NCBI GenBank assembly: GCA_029962745.1
Contig: CM057165.1
Location: 8,145,523-8,209,522 of the forward strand
Length of the DNA: 64,000 nt
Source of the DNA: Echinometra lucunter
Lineage: Eukaryota > Echinodermata > Echinoidea > Camarodonta > Echinometridae
Reading direction: 5' to 3'
This document shows positions 33,310 through 46,560 of this stretch, one piece after another. Made by a program: the position numbers and the translations under genes. Position 1 is the first letter of the stretch, and every line of letters begins with the position of its first letter. The notes beneath the pieces were generated by a model. That model worked only from the letters and a program-made list of their open reading frames with translations, was not told where the DNA came from and did no database searches.

Positions 33310-34447
33310 AACAACTATTATTACTATTACTACTACTTCTACTACTACTGCTACTACTACTGCTACTTCTACTGCTACTACTACTACTACTTCTACTACA
33401 ATAATGCTGTGACGACGACTACTTCTCACTTTTAACACCGTCCTCCTTCTCTACCTACTTATCCCTCTACTACTGCTAATATGATTATGTACTATAACAC
33501 TATAACTACTTCTTCTTTTTCTTATCCGTCATTCTTTCCTGCCTAGTAACAAGAATTTTAGCTCTAAAACAAACAAACAAACAAACAAACAAACAATGAG
33601 CATTTAGGTAAGAGTGGTCTTTACGGAAACTTTTTAATGTAGCTGTGGCTATGCACTTGGATGATCAATTTAACTAAACGTAATTGAGAAAACTTTACTC
33701 AACAGCATGACATCTGGCATACTTATCACATAATACACTACCACTACTACTGCTACTACTACTACTTCTACTTCTACTAGTACTACTACTACTACTGCTA
33801 CTACTACTACTTCTACTTCTACTAGTACTACTACTACTACTGCTACTACTACTACTTCTACTTCTACTAGTACTACTACTACTACTGCTACTACTGCTAC
33901 TAGTGCTACTAGTGCTACTACTGCTGCTACTACTGCTACTACTGCTGCTACTACTACTGCTACTACTGCTACTTCTGCTACTAGTGCTACTGCTGCTACT
34001 ACTGCTACTAGTGCTACTAGTGCTACTACTGCTGCTACTACTGCTACTACTGCTGCTACTACTACTGCTACTACTGCTACTACTGCTCCAATTGCTACTG
34101 CTGCTACTACTGCTACTAGTGCTACTACTGCTGCTACTACTGCTACTACTGCTGCTACTACTGCTACTACTGCTACTACTACTGCTACTATCACTACTTC
34201 TACTAATACTACTACTTCTACTACTGCTACTACTGCTACTAAAATCAATAATGATAATGATAATTTACTCCTACAACTACTACTATTAGCACTATTTCGC
34301 TATTTCTAGTGCTTCTACTACTTTTATTACAACTTCTACCACTGCAAATTTTGATACTAGGCCAACTAACTAATATTTTTATTACTCTTCACCAACGACA
34401 ACAACACCGGTTTCTACTACTATCACTAAACTACAACAACAACAACA

Positions 34448-34484
<37 letters not shown>

Positions 34485-34532
34485 GAACCACTGGTACTAC
34501 GACGACTACTACAACTTCTACTACTACAACTT

Positions 34533-34574
<42 letters not shown>

Positions 34575-34688
34575 GAACCACTGGTACTACGACGACTACT
34601 ACAACTTCTACTACTACTCTTTCTACTACTACTACTACTACGCCTACTACTACTACTACTACTACTACTACTGCTACTACTACGCCTT

Positions 34689-34731
<43 letters not shown>

Positions 34732-34958
34732 CACTACTACAACTACTAAGTATTTTCCCATTGACCAAAACTGCTAATCAAGTTTTCGAGGCAAAATTAT
34801 TCCATGTACTACTACTACTAGAACCACTGGTACTACGACGACTATAACTTCTACTACTACATCTACTTTTACTACTACTACTACTACTACTACTACAACT
34901 ACCGCTGCTGCTGCTACTCTGGAACAAGAAGAACAGTGACTTCTACTACTTCATCTAC
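31840..34958. repeat. Large interrupted (CTA)n/(CTG)n field, left part
   Basis: More than 3 kb of CTA triplets with CTG, CAA, CTT and CCA variants and blocks of higher-order repetition. Examples are CTACTACTTCTACTTC blocks repeated about every 63 bp at 33741-33880 and GCTACTAGTGCTACTA blocks to 34240. An AGAACCACTGGTACTACG unit starts at 34494, 34574 and 34820. A (CAAA)n run lies at 33567-33595. Short non-repetitive islands occur at 33030-33235 and 33410-33740. Confidence 0.95.
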
Positions 34959-35755
34959 TATAGACCAATTTCACAACGCAAAAGGGCAGCAGACTGTTCG
35001 ACACAGTTCGACGTACTGCGGTGGGCGCTCCAACTTTTATAGTACACAAGTCAATAGCGCGTTATGTACATTCGTTCGATTTTTTTTGTCTATTTTGACC
35101 AATATATGCAGATTTTCTTTTAATATTTGCAATGAGAAATTGTCAGGGAAGTTCAGGTTGCAGCTGTGCGGTGCTCGAATGCCACAAGAATTGGAGAAAG
35201 TTTAAAAATTGGAAGCTAACTGAGTGCGAAATTCACTTGCTTTTGACTCATGAAGCCTGTTTGTGTGAGAAGCCGTACTCCCTACACAGGTTTCCGTAAG
35301 CAATGCGAAGGAATCCGTCGCCAGTGGGTAAAAAATGTCAACAGAAAGGACTTTGAAGTCAAGAAACATTATCATTATGTACTTTGGCGTAAAATTTAAT
35401 AAGTGAAAACATGACTTTGTAAACAGGGTTAGATTGAGGGCCTCCGTTTACTACGGCTTCTATGCTGCAATCGAACTTATACTGACAAAACTAAGTTGAA
35501 AAACTATCGAAAGTACAAAAATACATCATACCTTCATCTGTCAGATATGGCCATTGTCTTACCTCATGTACCCATGTATCCATGCTTTATTTTATTGATC
35601 TAGAATAAAGTAAATGGAACAATATTAGGGCATATCTAATATCTTACATTCATTTTGTACACAGAACCAATCGCGGTCAGCGCGCTTGCCCACCGCAGCA
35701 ATGGCGTCGCCGATAGAGGTTTAATTACATAAACCGGAGGTGAAATTGGTCTATA
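34959..35755 (+). mobile_element. 797-bp DNA transposon inside the CTA array
   Basis: Perfect 16-bp terminal inverted repeats, TATAGACCAATTTCAC at 34959-34974 and its complement at 35740-35755, bound non-CTA DNA inside the microsatellite. CTAC flanks both outer ends, but this cannot be scored as a target duplication because the host DNA is (CTA)n. Subterminal GC-rich stretches (gcggtgggcgctcc on the left, cttgcccaccgc on the right) are also inverted. It contains a THAP-like frame and no complete transposase. Confidence 0.85.
35132..35299 (+). pseudogene. THAP-like zinc-finger fragment in the transposon
   Basis: An ATG at 35132 opens 55 codons with CSCAVLECHKNW, WKLTECEIH and PYSLHRFP before TAA at 35297. 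Shifting frame immediately afterwards continues RRQWVKNVNRKDFEV. C-x4-C followed by (L)HRFP and W..NV.RKDF is the spacing style of the THAP DNA-binding domain found in P-type transposases. The final C-x2-H pair was not found, so the domain is broken. Assignment is from memory of the family and is probable, not certain. Confidence 0.55.
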
Positions 35756-35981
35756 CTACCGTTACTACTCCTACTTTGATTGATCTTGTTACTACTCTGT
35801 TACAGCTTCTTCTACGCTTACGTATCTGCTACTAAAACGTTTACGACTACTTGGCGGATGCTGGGGCCTGTTTCTCGAAACCGTCATAAGTCTAAGTTCA
35901 TGGACATCCCATTGAAACGCGTGTTGCTAGTACTACTACAACTACTGCTACTGCTCCCACTACTACTTCTATTACCACTAT

Positions 35982-36037
<56 letters not shown>

Positions 36038-36222
36038 TTGATATACTGCTACTACCACAATAACCACTGCTCGTGCTACAACTTCTACTCTTCCAACTAC
36101 TGTCATATTTCTCTGACTACTGCTTCTGCTACTACTATTGCTACTGCTACTTATACTATCACTACTACTACTGCTACTATATACCACGATTTATACTGCT
36201 GTTGCTGCTGCTGCTGCTACTG

Positions 36223-36276
<54 letters not shown>

Positions 36277-37080
36277 TTACTACTACAACTACTACTACTA
36301 CTACTACTATCACTACTACCAATACTACTACCACAACTACTTCTACTACTTCAGCTGTTTCCCCTGTTAGGTACTACTACTTCAACTACTACTGCTGCTG
36401 CAACTACCACTTCTACTTGTAACATGTATTAGTGCTACTGCTGCTGCTACGACTACTGCTACTACTATTTTTGTAACTACTACTCTTACTAATTCTGCTA
36501 CTACTGCTCCTACAACAACAGCAACGTCTACTACTTATACTTATATTTACACTACTGTGATTACTACTACGATTAAATCGAGAATACTACTTCAAGTTTA
36601 TTCCGCCAAGAATAAAATTTACCCTTCTGACATCATGTCCATTCTGACTGACGTTTCCTTCAAATGCCAACTTTACTTATTACATCGATTACTCCATCAC
36701 TACCTCTACTGCACAGGCTCAAGTCATCATTCTTACTAAGTATACCAATGCCAGGGAAGTTGGTACAAAGCTCTTATAGCTTTCCAAAATACTGAGGAGG
36801 AGGAATGTAGTACTACATTATCAGTACACAACTACAGTTCTTACTACTACTACCACTACCAATACCATTGCTACATCAAATACTACTTCGACCGTCACCT
36901 TTCCCCATTAGAGTTCTACAACACCAAAAACAACAACAACAACAACAACTAATACAACTACTACTACTGCTAGAACCACTGGCACTACGACGACTACTAT
37001 ATCTACTTCTACTACTACTACCACTACTACTACTTCTACTACGACTATTAATACTACTACTATTACTAGCGCTGCTGCTG

Positions 37081-37131
<51 letters not shown>

Positions 37132-37305
37132 TTAGTACTACTACTTCTAGTACTGCTGCTACTGCTACTACTACTACTACTACTTCTACTTCTACTACTA
37201 CTACTACTTCTACTTCTACCACTACTAATACTACTACTTTTAATACCACTACCATAACCACAACAACTACAACTATCACCAATCGGCTTTCTACTAAATG
37301 TACTG

Positions 37306-37347
<42 letters not shown>

Positions 37348-38480
37348 GTAGTAGTAGTACTATTATTACTGTTAAGACTTCTACTACGACAACAACAACA
37401 ACCACCACCACTACTACTACTGCTGCAATTACTATAATACTATCTGAACTCATCGCGATATTATTATTACCACTTATACTTATACTACCACTGCTCCTAC
37501 GTCTTGCAAATTTTTACTACTACAACGGTGACGACGAAGACTAGTAACTTTACTCTGCAATCAGTCCTGCTTCCCTTGAGCAATTCCATGGTAACAATGG
37601 TTACAGGCAGGAGAAGGGAAGCGACAGGTCCTCTCCTCCACTCTTCAACCACCGATATTACCATATGAGTACACACACGCCTTTTACTACTTCTGTGACA
37701 TCTCTACCTTAAACTAATTACGTTGCATGGTACTATCTAGATTATTTTACACTATTACATCGAAGATTGCTAATTACACCACCATCACCACCACCACCAC
37801 CACAACAACAACAACAGCAACAACAACAACAACTACTACTACTACTACTACTACAGTGTACTACAGTGTACTACTACTGCTACTACTACTACTACTACTG
37901 CTGCTACTATTACTACTATTACTACTATCAATACTTCTTCTACTAATACTAAATTGACTATTACTACGACTTGTTATAGTAATGCGATTATTACTGATAT
38001 AATCTCTCGTGCACCCTTCGTCCATAAATCAAACAACACCAACTAATCATCATACTCTCAACCAAAATAGTCAACATATTGCGGTACAGCTAGTATTCTG
38101 CAAGGACTAACCATTCTACTAGCTAATAGTTATATATATATATCTTCTATCGTGAACTGCTACTGCTACTGCTGGAGCTACTGCTTTACCACTGCTTTTA
38201 TTACTTGAACTATAACTTTCTACTACTTTTACTACAGTTTTACTCCAACGATAACCTACTACACCTACTGCCACTACTACTTCTATTACCTTTTTTTTTA
38301 CCACTCCTACTAAAATTTTACTGCAATTGCTGCTGCTGTTGCTACTTCTGTTACTACCACTACTAATGTCCTTCTATTTCTACTAATATGATTACTGCAA
38401 AAAAATATTACTGCTACTACTACTACTACTGCTACTACTACTACTATTTCTAATACTGCTAATACAATTGCGACAATTAC
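35756..38480. repeat. Large interrupted (CTA)n field, right part
   Basis: The CTA array resumes after the transposon, dense at 35925-36370, 36840-37460 and 37776-37960, and increasingly decayed to about 38480. Another copy of the AGAACCACTGG(T/C)ACTACG unit starts at 36972. Patches of unique sequence occur, for example 36560-36840 and 37490-37770. Open frames here are translations of the repeat. Confidence 0.92.
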
Positions 38481-41439
38481 TTTTACTAAGAAAACTGCTG
38501 TCGAATGGAGGATCGTTCAATTATCCCAATGTTTTCGCTTCTCCCATCGAAATTACTTCTACGATTAAAATGGCGAATGGCAATGTTAGTATATCATTAT
38601 CGGAATGATTTATGGCGCCTTGGACCGAAACTATTATTAATCTAAGTTTTATCTAAATCGTAAAATAATGTTGTTTTACACAAATTCCAAAGCTCTCGTT
38701 AATCTCGCTTTCGAATTGGGTAATATCTAGTCAAGTGAGAACATAAAACATGACTACCCGAGAATCCATTTCCAAATTTTAGAAAGTGCTTGTGTTGACT
38801 CTTGAATCTTGCTAGCTTGCCTACTGTTTCCACGCTTTATCGTAGAAATAACTCTTATTATCGTGCCATAACGTTTGTCTTTAATAAGTATTTAGAGGGA
38901 TAGATCGCACATGATGCCTTTCATAATGTTTGCAATTACAGTTTAAAGTTAGCTTAAAAAAAAAAAGAGTCTCCATTGGTAATTATCTGTTGGCTTGCAC
39001 AAAATGATTTTTTTTTTGTATTAAATGATTAAGTGAGTACCCCTTTTCTTGTGAAACACCACTCATCCTAGTCCAGCGGACATAGTTTTACTTGCACTTC
39101 CGCGAAACTTCTAGCTCGATATTTTTGACGTACAAGCAAGAGGAGGGACATCGATTCTGCCTACATTCTGTAGTTTCTAAACACATTTATTTAACCTTAG
39201 CGTCATATTATCCTAAATTTCATACAGCGATGAGCCCGAATATTAGATTTATGTTTCTCATACTATATTTTGATACCTAAACATCTTTTTTTTATAACAA
39301 AGTGTCTCCTCAGTCTGCTATTTTTGCTCATTCGCAAAATTTAGAAACTGGAAAATTTAATCAAAGTTGTAAAAGTAACGGTTTATAACAGTTTATGACA
39401 GTTTATTGCTTACCTTAAAGAATAATCGAAGTAGCGCCATATATTTCCTCAAACTTAATTTGATTTAATATTCTTTGTATTTTTTCTTAATAATCTTTGC
39501 TACTGTATCTTTACAATGTTGTACGATTAAATGATTATTTGTGTGTTGTCCAGTGTTTACATTTTATTACAAATAGATCGATATAGGTAAAATGTATATT
39601 TGTAACTGTAACAAATAAGTGCATTTTGAAGAATAAGAAGAAAGCATTTTGAATTTACAGTAAGTTGTTGAATGAAATTATATGTCTTTGTATATGCATC
39701 ATTCAATATGAACAATAATGACACTGTATTTGCAAGGTATATGCTTCAGAACAAATTGTATATATACAACAAATATCTTATGTTGTTATGTTGAGATAAA
39801 TATATGCAAGTAAAGTTTATCGATGTTGTATATCCACTCTGTTTAATGGTTTAATCATTTGTGACTACCCGACAAGGTCGACTTGATATTAATATGAACG
39901 CTCAGGTAAACATTTGCTAGCAAATAAGATAAAAAATGAAACGCATATTCACCAGTTGATCTCCGAGCGGAAGTGAAGGGGGCCCTCTGGTGATGATCCA
40001 CTTACAAGCTGTTCTCCCGCTCGAGTTTGTTTAATATTGTTGACGTCACTTTCGACCTCTCCCAAGCAAATGATTTTAAACTCTTGTTTGACAGCGTGGA
40101 TAAACATGCGGTACTGTACTCTGGCAGTACATTCTTGTATTTACTTGTGTTTGACGTTGTATATAATTACTTACGCTGACTGCCGTTTTGTGTGATATGA
40201 CGAGATACTATGGAAAAGTGAGATTTATTTAAAGAAATTATATCATAATGCTTCATTTACAAATGTAAGAATCAGGGAGAAGGCTTGAGAAATTTTTACA
40301 AGCAGAAAAAGCTGAGTTCTTCGATAATTGCCTGTATTTCTAGCCATAGATTATCAATGCGTATAGAGTGATAGGTATATCTTTGATTGTGATTCTTAGA
40401 ATTACTTGCCTCCAAATAATTGTATAAAAGAACGATGCATCGCAATGCTATCTTCTGATTACATAACCACGCAAATACGAATTTCGTTTTGATATTTAAA
40501 CAATATCTTGTTTCCGGGATTTTTATTCGAATTCATTCAAGCTATAGCATTTTACATGTTGAGGCGAAATTCCATTTTCTATTCAATATTGATGATATTG
40601 TGTTGATGCATTTTTGTGCTATCAATATATAAATTTCGAAGTATAGAATGATTCTATTTGTTTGTTTGTTGTAATCATTTTTCAGACAACTCCTGTTTTT
40701 AGTTATTGTTATTTTGGAATTAATGCAGCCATAGCTACATGCGGGTGTACTTGAATTGATTTACGTTGTGATAAGAATCTACTCTTAAAATTTCATTATA
40801 CTACAACAAATGATATGTGTCTAAAATGTTTGATATATTTGACAGGAACAAAATGATCAGATTTTGTTTAAGTGTTCGGTGTTTTTGTGAAAGGGGGGGG
40901 GGGGCTGCGGTACAATAACCGCATCATGAAAAGAATTAGATTCCATTCGTATAAGTAAGTCAAAATCAATCAATCATTAATTTGAGACCTTTGCATACTT
41001 GTTTTCTTACAATATCTCGTAATTTTAAGCGATTTACGTATTCTCTCCAAACGAATATATAATCATTGTTTTGGGGGTTCATGAAATTTGATATCTATGC
41101 TATCACATAGCAAATTTCTTTAAGAAAAAATCTTCAGAACATCATAAACCGAATATTTTGCTTCGTAAATTTATAGCTCTCCACACAAAGTAAAGTCATA
41201 TAATTTCAATAATAATGGTCATTTTCTTTCTTTTATTCATTTATTTATTTGATATCCGGATCATCGCACTTGGATTTGCTTTATTTACACGTATGCTAAC
41301 AAAGATTTTCGTTGAGAGATCCACACCAAACATGCCAAATGACAACACGAAAGAGACTCTTTGGAGAAGGTTACAATGCACTTGCACACTTTCTTATGAT
41401 CTAGCTTCCAGAGGACTTTTGATATTATTAACCTGGCTT
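38481..41439. other. AT-rich stretch without recognised features
   Basis: Nearly 3 kb after the CTA field. I found no conserved frame and no repeat apart from a short G run at 40894-40905. Confidence 0.6.
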
Positions 41440-41656
41440 TAGCCAAGCTGTCATTGCAGCTTTCAAGCGTTTTAAGAAATTAATTCCCGCAAGGTACCCA
41501 CCTCACCAGGCCTGCACCTCACCTTTTTAGAGAGTGACAAATGTTGATTAATGTCTTGCCAAAGGACAATATTGCTAAGCATACATGACATAGGATTCGA
41601 ACACTGTACCTTGTGGAGCACAGTACGGATACTTATCCACTAGACCACAACACCTC
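41440..41656 (-). mobile_element. tRNA-derived SINE, family 1
   Basis: On the - strand: GAGGTGTTGTGGTCTAGTGG, GTGTTCGAATCC and GTCCTTTGGCAAGACATTAA in the same order as 17598-17870. Both copies neighbour ATAATAATAAC-type sequence. Confidence 0.8.
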
Positions 41657-42619
41657 TATATAATAATAACAACTGTGCAACGATGGCCTTACGGGTGGTT
41701 TTTCTTCCAGTCATTTCAATGCCATTATATACAAATACCTTTATCTTGGTTAACTTCTATGGCAGTCGAATATATTGCTAATTCTGAGGACATTACAAAC
41801 ATCTTTGTCTTTGTCAACTTCTATGGCAGTCGGATATATTGCCAATTAAGGATATATACATTTGAGGAATGAATGTTTGGTTTTTTTTAAATTCAATACA
41901 GCTTCCCATGTTTCACCAGCGAACAACTATTTATCAAAAAGGAACATTCATTTATCCATATCATTTAGACCTTTTGATACGTATTTTGTCCGGTTAATCT
42001 CAATGTAGACATGATCGTGATGATTTAAAGACAATCAAATGACAAGCTTATTATGTCAATAACAATTTACAGTATAGGTTTCATGAATGTGTATGGTTGA
42101 CGGACGTATTGTGGACTTGATTTCATTTTTTTCTCACCCTCATCTATAGCTGAATATCGCTATAGTGAAGTACAAGCAATATCACAGTTTAAGATTCTGG
42201 ATAGCGCAATAATAAATGGCATTCTGTATGTGAAGATATTGTCACATTTCTCTCATTAATATGCTTCCGCTGATTTCATGTAGTTCGATTATCTTTGATT
42301 ATTAGCCAGTACGAAACTGAATAGAGAAATCCTGTCAGAATCTTTTGTTCCTTGTAATATGTCATGCTTTATGTCAGTTGTTAACAACGATGGAAAAAAA
42401 AGGTAATTGTTTTTATTTCAGCAAATACAATTTTCACGAAAAAATCATTTTGTGTGTGAGTCTTCAGTTGTTTACGATATAGATTCATTTAAAAAAAAAA
42501 AGGAAGAGAAAATATGAAAGAAAAGCAAGAAACAATGCGATGCCTGAAGCAAAGAGAGCAGGACATAACAAAGAAAAAGAAACGAATGAGTGTGTGAAGC
42601 GGGAGAGGGACCGACAAGA

Positions 42620-43014
42620 TTAAAGCCACGGAGTAATTTTAAAAGTCTGAGCTGGAGCCGTACATGCTATCAGTGTATATTATGATATTGCGTAATTATG
42701 AAGCCCTGAAAAATGCACTTCAAAAGCATCATCATGTGCTTCACAAAAAGTGAAAATATACAAGTGACCGGAAATGCCTGACCTTTTTTAGCCCATAGAC
42801 CGCAGTTTTAGACAAAAGCATACCCAGGTTGGCTTTGCAAATGGCGGAATTCGGTTATAGATTATCATGATAATAACATGTTATTTCAAAACTTTCATAA
42901 TCCTGGCTGTTTATTTATCCTTCTGAACATCTTCATATAATATACAACACATGTTCAAAATTTAACAGTTAATCATATAAAGCCTCCACAAAGTTACCGG
43001 ATCCCTTTAAATCG

Positions 43015-43020
<6 letters not shown>
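42620..43020. mobile_element. TTAA-flanked element, copy 1
   Basis: 401 bp from TTAAAGCCACGG to GGATCCCTTTAA. It is the inverse of 59730-60099: shared blocks include GCAAATGGCGGAATTC, ACATGTTATTTCAAAA-type DNA and CAGAAGGATAAATAAAC in complementary sense. TTAA at both ends suggests the target site. Confidence 0.78.

Positions 43021-43058
<38 letters not shown>
43021..43058. repeat. (TA)n microsatellite
   Basis: Uninterrupted TA repeats immediately after the TTAA element. Confidence 0.95.
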
Positions 43059-43059
<1 letters not shown>

Positions 43060-43081
43060 AAGGAGTGGATATGTATGTAAC

Positions 43082-43433
43082 AGAGAGAGACAGGAATAGG
43101 AAGATATGATACAGAAAAGATGATGGGAGAAAAAGAAGCCTATGAGCAGCAAAGAAAATATAAATCAACTTTCATTATTCAGGTAAATCACTGTATTCAT
43201 AAGCAAGAGGCCTAATGTCTAGGAATAGATGGATTTTAAAATTCGTTCATTTACACAACTGGTCCTATGAGTGAGTCCTGTGGGATTACATAATTAATCT
43301 AAGCTGCCGTTTTGGCGATGCAACGAATTACTCAAGTACTGTTCGGAGTCGAACGTATACAACACAGATAGATCATGAGAGAAAAGTTCTTGCACGAACA
43401 TGACCTAATTACTAAAAAATAAACTGTCAAAAC
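43082..43433. repeat. Segment A, copy 1
   Basis: From GAGAGACAGGAATAGGAAGA to AATAAACTGTCAAAAC. It recurs directly at 44316-44676 with few changes, including the shared block CTGCCGTTTTGGCGATGCAA. Confidence 0.92.
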
Positions 43434-44310
43434 ATATACATAAACAACATCAGTTATAATAAAAGCTGTGTACTTAGCATGCCCTTTCCCTGTTTGAAAA
43501 GTAATTGTTTCCCTTTTCTTATTCTTACTTCCGCCTTCTATTTTCTTCTTCCTCTTCTTTCGATTTCTCATTCTTCTTTACCCTTCGTTTTCACATCATT
43601 TTCCTAACTATTATACGTCATCATACATAGCTCAAACATATATTCATAGCTTTATTAATATGATAAACCCGTTCATGAGGAGTGACGGAGGCCAAGTGTT
43701 GATAAAAACTAAAAAGAGTCATTCATTAAAAACAAAAGACAATAATTTCCTTGCCTTTCAGAATTACCGGGTGTTCCCATTTATATAGACGGAATTAGGT
43801 GGAATGGTAGTCCTATTTTACAACGGCAATTTGGCAGTGTGAAACGCGACACATTTTCTACTAATTGGTACCAAGTTAGCACTTCAAGGTTGAAATAATC
43901 AGCTTAAAAGCTCTTATAAGTTGCACATTTGCATGATTACCGAACAAAAATTTCCGCAGAGGTAACATTAAACATTATAGCCTATCCCTTAAACACAATG
44001 ACGAAAAAAAAAAAAAAAACACCTTCGAAACCAATGTGTGCTGTTATATTAATGAATTTTAGTTGTCACACAATGTGCATTCTTATTCTCATTTTTTCTG
44101 GGTGGATTTCATGGGGGGGGGGGGCTAATATAAGTACCAAAAACTTTTCTCAGCTGTCCGTTTCAAGTGATATCCATGCCTTGCCTGTTCATTCCAGTAT
44201 CGACTAAGAAAGTTACGTCTTCTTCTTCTTCTTTTTCTTCTTTTTCTTCTTCTTCCCCTCCTCCTCCTCCTCCTTCTTCTTCTCCTTCTTCTTCTTCTTC
44301 TTCTTCAGAG
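43434..44310. repeat. Segment B, copy 1
   Basis: Follows segment A directly and recurs at 53671-54600. Shared blocks include GAGGAGTGACGGAGGCCAAG and GAATTACCGGGTGTTC, and both end in the (CTT)n tract after AGAAAGTTACGTCTTC. A G run at about 44114-44123 is longer in the second copy. Confidence 0.92.
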
Positions 44311-44315
44311 AGAGA

Positions 44316-44676
44316 GATAGAGAGAGAGAGAGGAATAGGAAGATATGGTACAGAGTAGAAGATGGGAGAAAAAGAAACCTGTGAGCAGCAAAGAAAATCT
44401 AAATCAACTTTCATTATTCAGTTAAATGACTGTATTCATCAGCAAGAGGCCTAATGTCTAGGAATAGATGGATGGATTTAAAAATTCGTTCATGTACAAA
44501 ACTGGTTCTATGAGTGAGTCCCGTGGGATTACATAATTAATCTAAGCTGCCGTTTTGGCGATGCAACGAATTACTCAAGTACTGTTCGGAGTCGAACGTA
44601 TACAACACATATAAATCATGAGAGAAAAGTTCTTGCACGAACATGACCTAATTACTAAAAAATAAACTGTCAAAAC
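44316..44676. repeat. Segment A, copy 2
   Basis: Direct repeat of 43082-43433. It ends at CTGTCAAAAC, exactly where segment B should begin, and is followed by unrelated DNA to 53670. Confidence 0.92.
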
Positions 44677-44821
44677 CCAAACTGAGCGTACAGGATAATA
44701 AATATCATTTCATTAGCAAAGCGAACGCTGCATTCATATTGTGCAGTGACCCTTTATCATATCCCTAGAGCAAGCTAATCAAGGGAACCTGCTCGCTGCA
44801 ATATAAGAAATATGAGTATAT

Positions 44822-45295
44822 CAGGGTGTTCAGACGCAAACAATTTATACCAAAACGGTATAGCTATACCAAAACGGTATAGCTATACGATGAATTTATA
44901 CGTCTCAACAATGACTAACGAAACGACATATAACGAAACGACGGTCAGAGCATCGTCTCGAACAAACCCCATGTTCAGACGCAAAAAAAAAAAAAAAAAA
45001 ATTATACTAGAACTCGATAAAGGAACGACGTATAAACAAAGTTACATTGTATAGCTGACAGACTGTTCAAACGCATAATCTCGGCCCTTCTGGAAAACGT
45101 CGTATAGATGCTTATGGTCATGACGTCAGCGCTAGCCCCTGCTGGCCTTCCACTTCCACGAATCACGGGTCACCTTTCGCGCGCGGCCACATTAAGCCCC
45201 GCCCAGTTATACCGTTCTATGGTCGCCATCAAGCCCCCTAAGCTCCGCCATTACCTTTCGTCCATTAGAAGCCGAAATAAGCCCTTCTAAATAAT
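44822..45295 (-). mobile_element. GC-box/CRE-containing repeat, copy 1
   Basis: Starts CAGGGTGTTCAGACGCAAAC with a tandem palindrome TATACCAAAACGGTATAGC. It includes CATGACGTCAGCGCTAGC and TTAAGCCCCGCCCAGTTATA and ends near GCCGAAATAAGCCCTTCTAA. It matches 51770-52430 in inverse orientation. Confidence 0.82.
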
Positions 45296-45727
45296 TCATG
45301 AGCTGTCATGAATTATGCATTTTGTGAGATGCTCCCCTTCACACAGCGTACCCACATGACAAATAGTACGCGATGCGAAACAATGCAGACATCAGCGCGA
45401 GAGGAAAGGTCAAATCGCGTAATATATGCATTTATTGTAATTTTATTCACACGTTGCGCGCTGGCCGCGCAAGGGATGTAGCAAATCAACTTCGGCCATT
45501 TCTGATGCGCCAGCCAACGCACTCAAACTGGTTATCGATCACAAAAAATATAAGTAAGGGGCGGAGCCTCCAATCTATTATAAGGAAACCTTTCTCCTTT
45601 CTTGTTTACTTAACACATGACTCAGACTGGGTATGTATCATATCTTCGAGTCGATGAATTTTTGATTGGTGGCTTCTACAATAGTTGGTTGGATCCTTCT
45701 TTAAAAAAAAAAATAAATAAATGAAGG
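45296..45727. other. Stretch without recognised features
   Basis: CpG-containing DNA next to the GC-box repeat; may be part of a longer version of it. No homology recognised. Confidence 0.4.
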
Positions 45728-46560
45728 CCTGAACCCTCAAATGAATAACCTATCTGTTATAATTTCTTTCTAACTGTACTTCAGTCTTTGTGTACACAGA
45801 TTTAATTTTAAAATTCACTTTCATTCATTATCAAATGCAAGCATCCCCTAATTAATTAATCTATTTTTTATCTGAACCCTCAAATGAATAACCTATCTGT
45901 TATAATTTCTAACTGTACTTCAGTCTTTGTGTACACAGATTTGATTTTGAAATTTACTTTCATTCATTATCAAATGCAAGCATCCCCTAATTAATTAATC
46001 TATTTCTTTTTATCTGAACCCTCAAATGAAAATAACCTATCTGTTATAATTTCTTTGTAACTGTACTTCAGTCTTTGTGTGCACAGATTTAATTTTGAAA
46101 TTCACTTTCATTCATGATCAAATGCAAGCATCCCCTAATTGATTAATCTATTTTTTTATCTGAACCCTCAAAAGAATAACCTATCTGTTATAATTTCTTT
46201 GTAACTGTCACTATGAACATGACGGACAAAGAAAGCGGACAAAATAAAAAAACCCCTCATTTTACCCTTCACAATGGTTCTGGTAGTCAAAAGAACATCC
46301 CTTCACTGCTATTGTCTAAAATATGTGGAACAGGTGCCACATGCATATTCACCTGGAACTACATGATTAAACATAATAGCTGTGAAGGGATGTTCTTTTG
46401 ACTACCAGAACCATTGTGAAGGGTAGAATGAGAGATTGTTTATTTTGTCCGCTTTCTGCCATGTTGTGTACACAGATTTAATTTTGAAATTCACTTTCAT
46501 TCATTACCAAATCCAAGCATCCATTTATTTATTTATTTATTTTTTGTTCACTCTCTATTG
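45728..46560. repeat. About 145-bp minisatellite, four units
   Basis: Units start near 45728, 45874, 46014 and 46156 with TGAACCCTCAAATGAATAAC, then CTTTGTGTACACAGATTT and AATGCAAGCATCCCCTAATT. The fourth unit is split by the foldback at 46212-46465. Confidence 0.88.
46212..46465. mobile_element. Near-perfect foldback inside the minisatellite
   Basis: GAAAGCGGACAAAATAAA at the left and TTTATTTTGTCCGCTTTC at the right; inner arms CCCTTCACAATGGTTCTGGT to AACATCCCTTCAC pair with their complement. Arms are about 110 bp and nearly identical, so the insertion is recent. It replaces about 11 bp of the unit. Confidence 0.9.

Noticed and set aside
33670..34289. Poly-Val and poly-Leu frames resembling membrane proteins
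   Set aside because: Pure microsatellite translation without codon variation; no start context or conserved domain.
34382..34768. Ser/Arg-rich frame resembling an SR protein
   Set aside because: Again the complement of (CTA)n; Ser runs arise from the AGT triplet.
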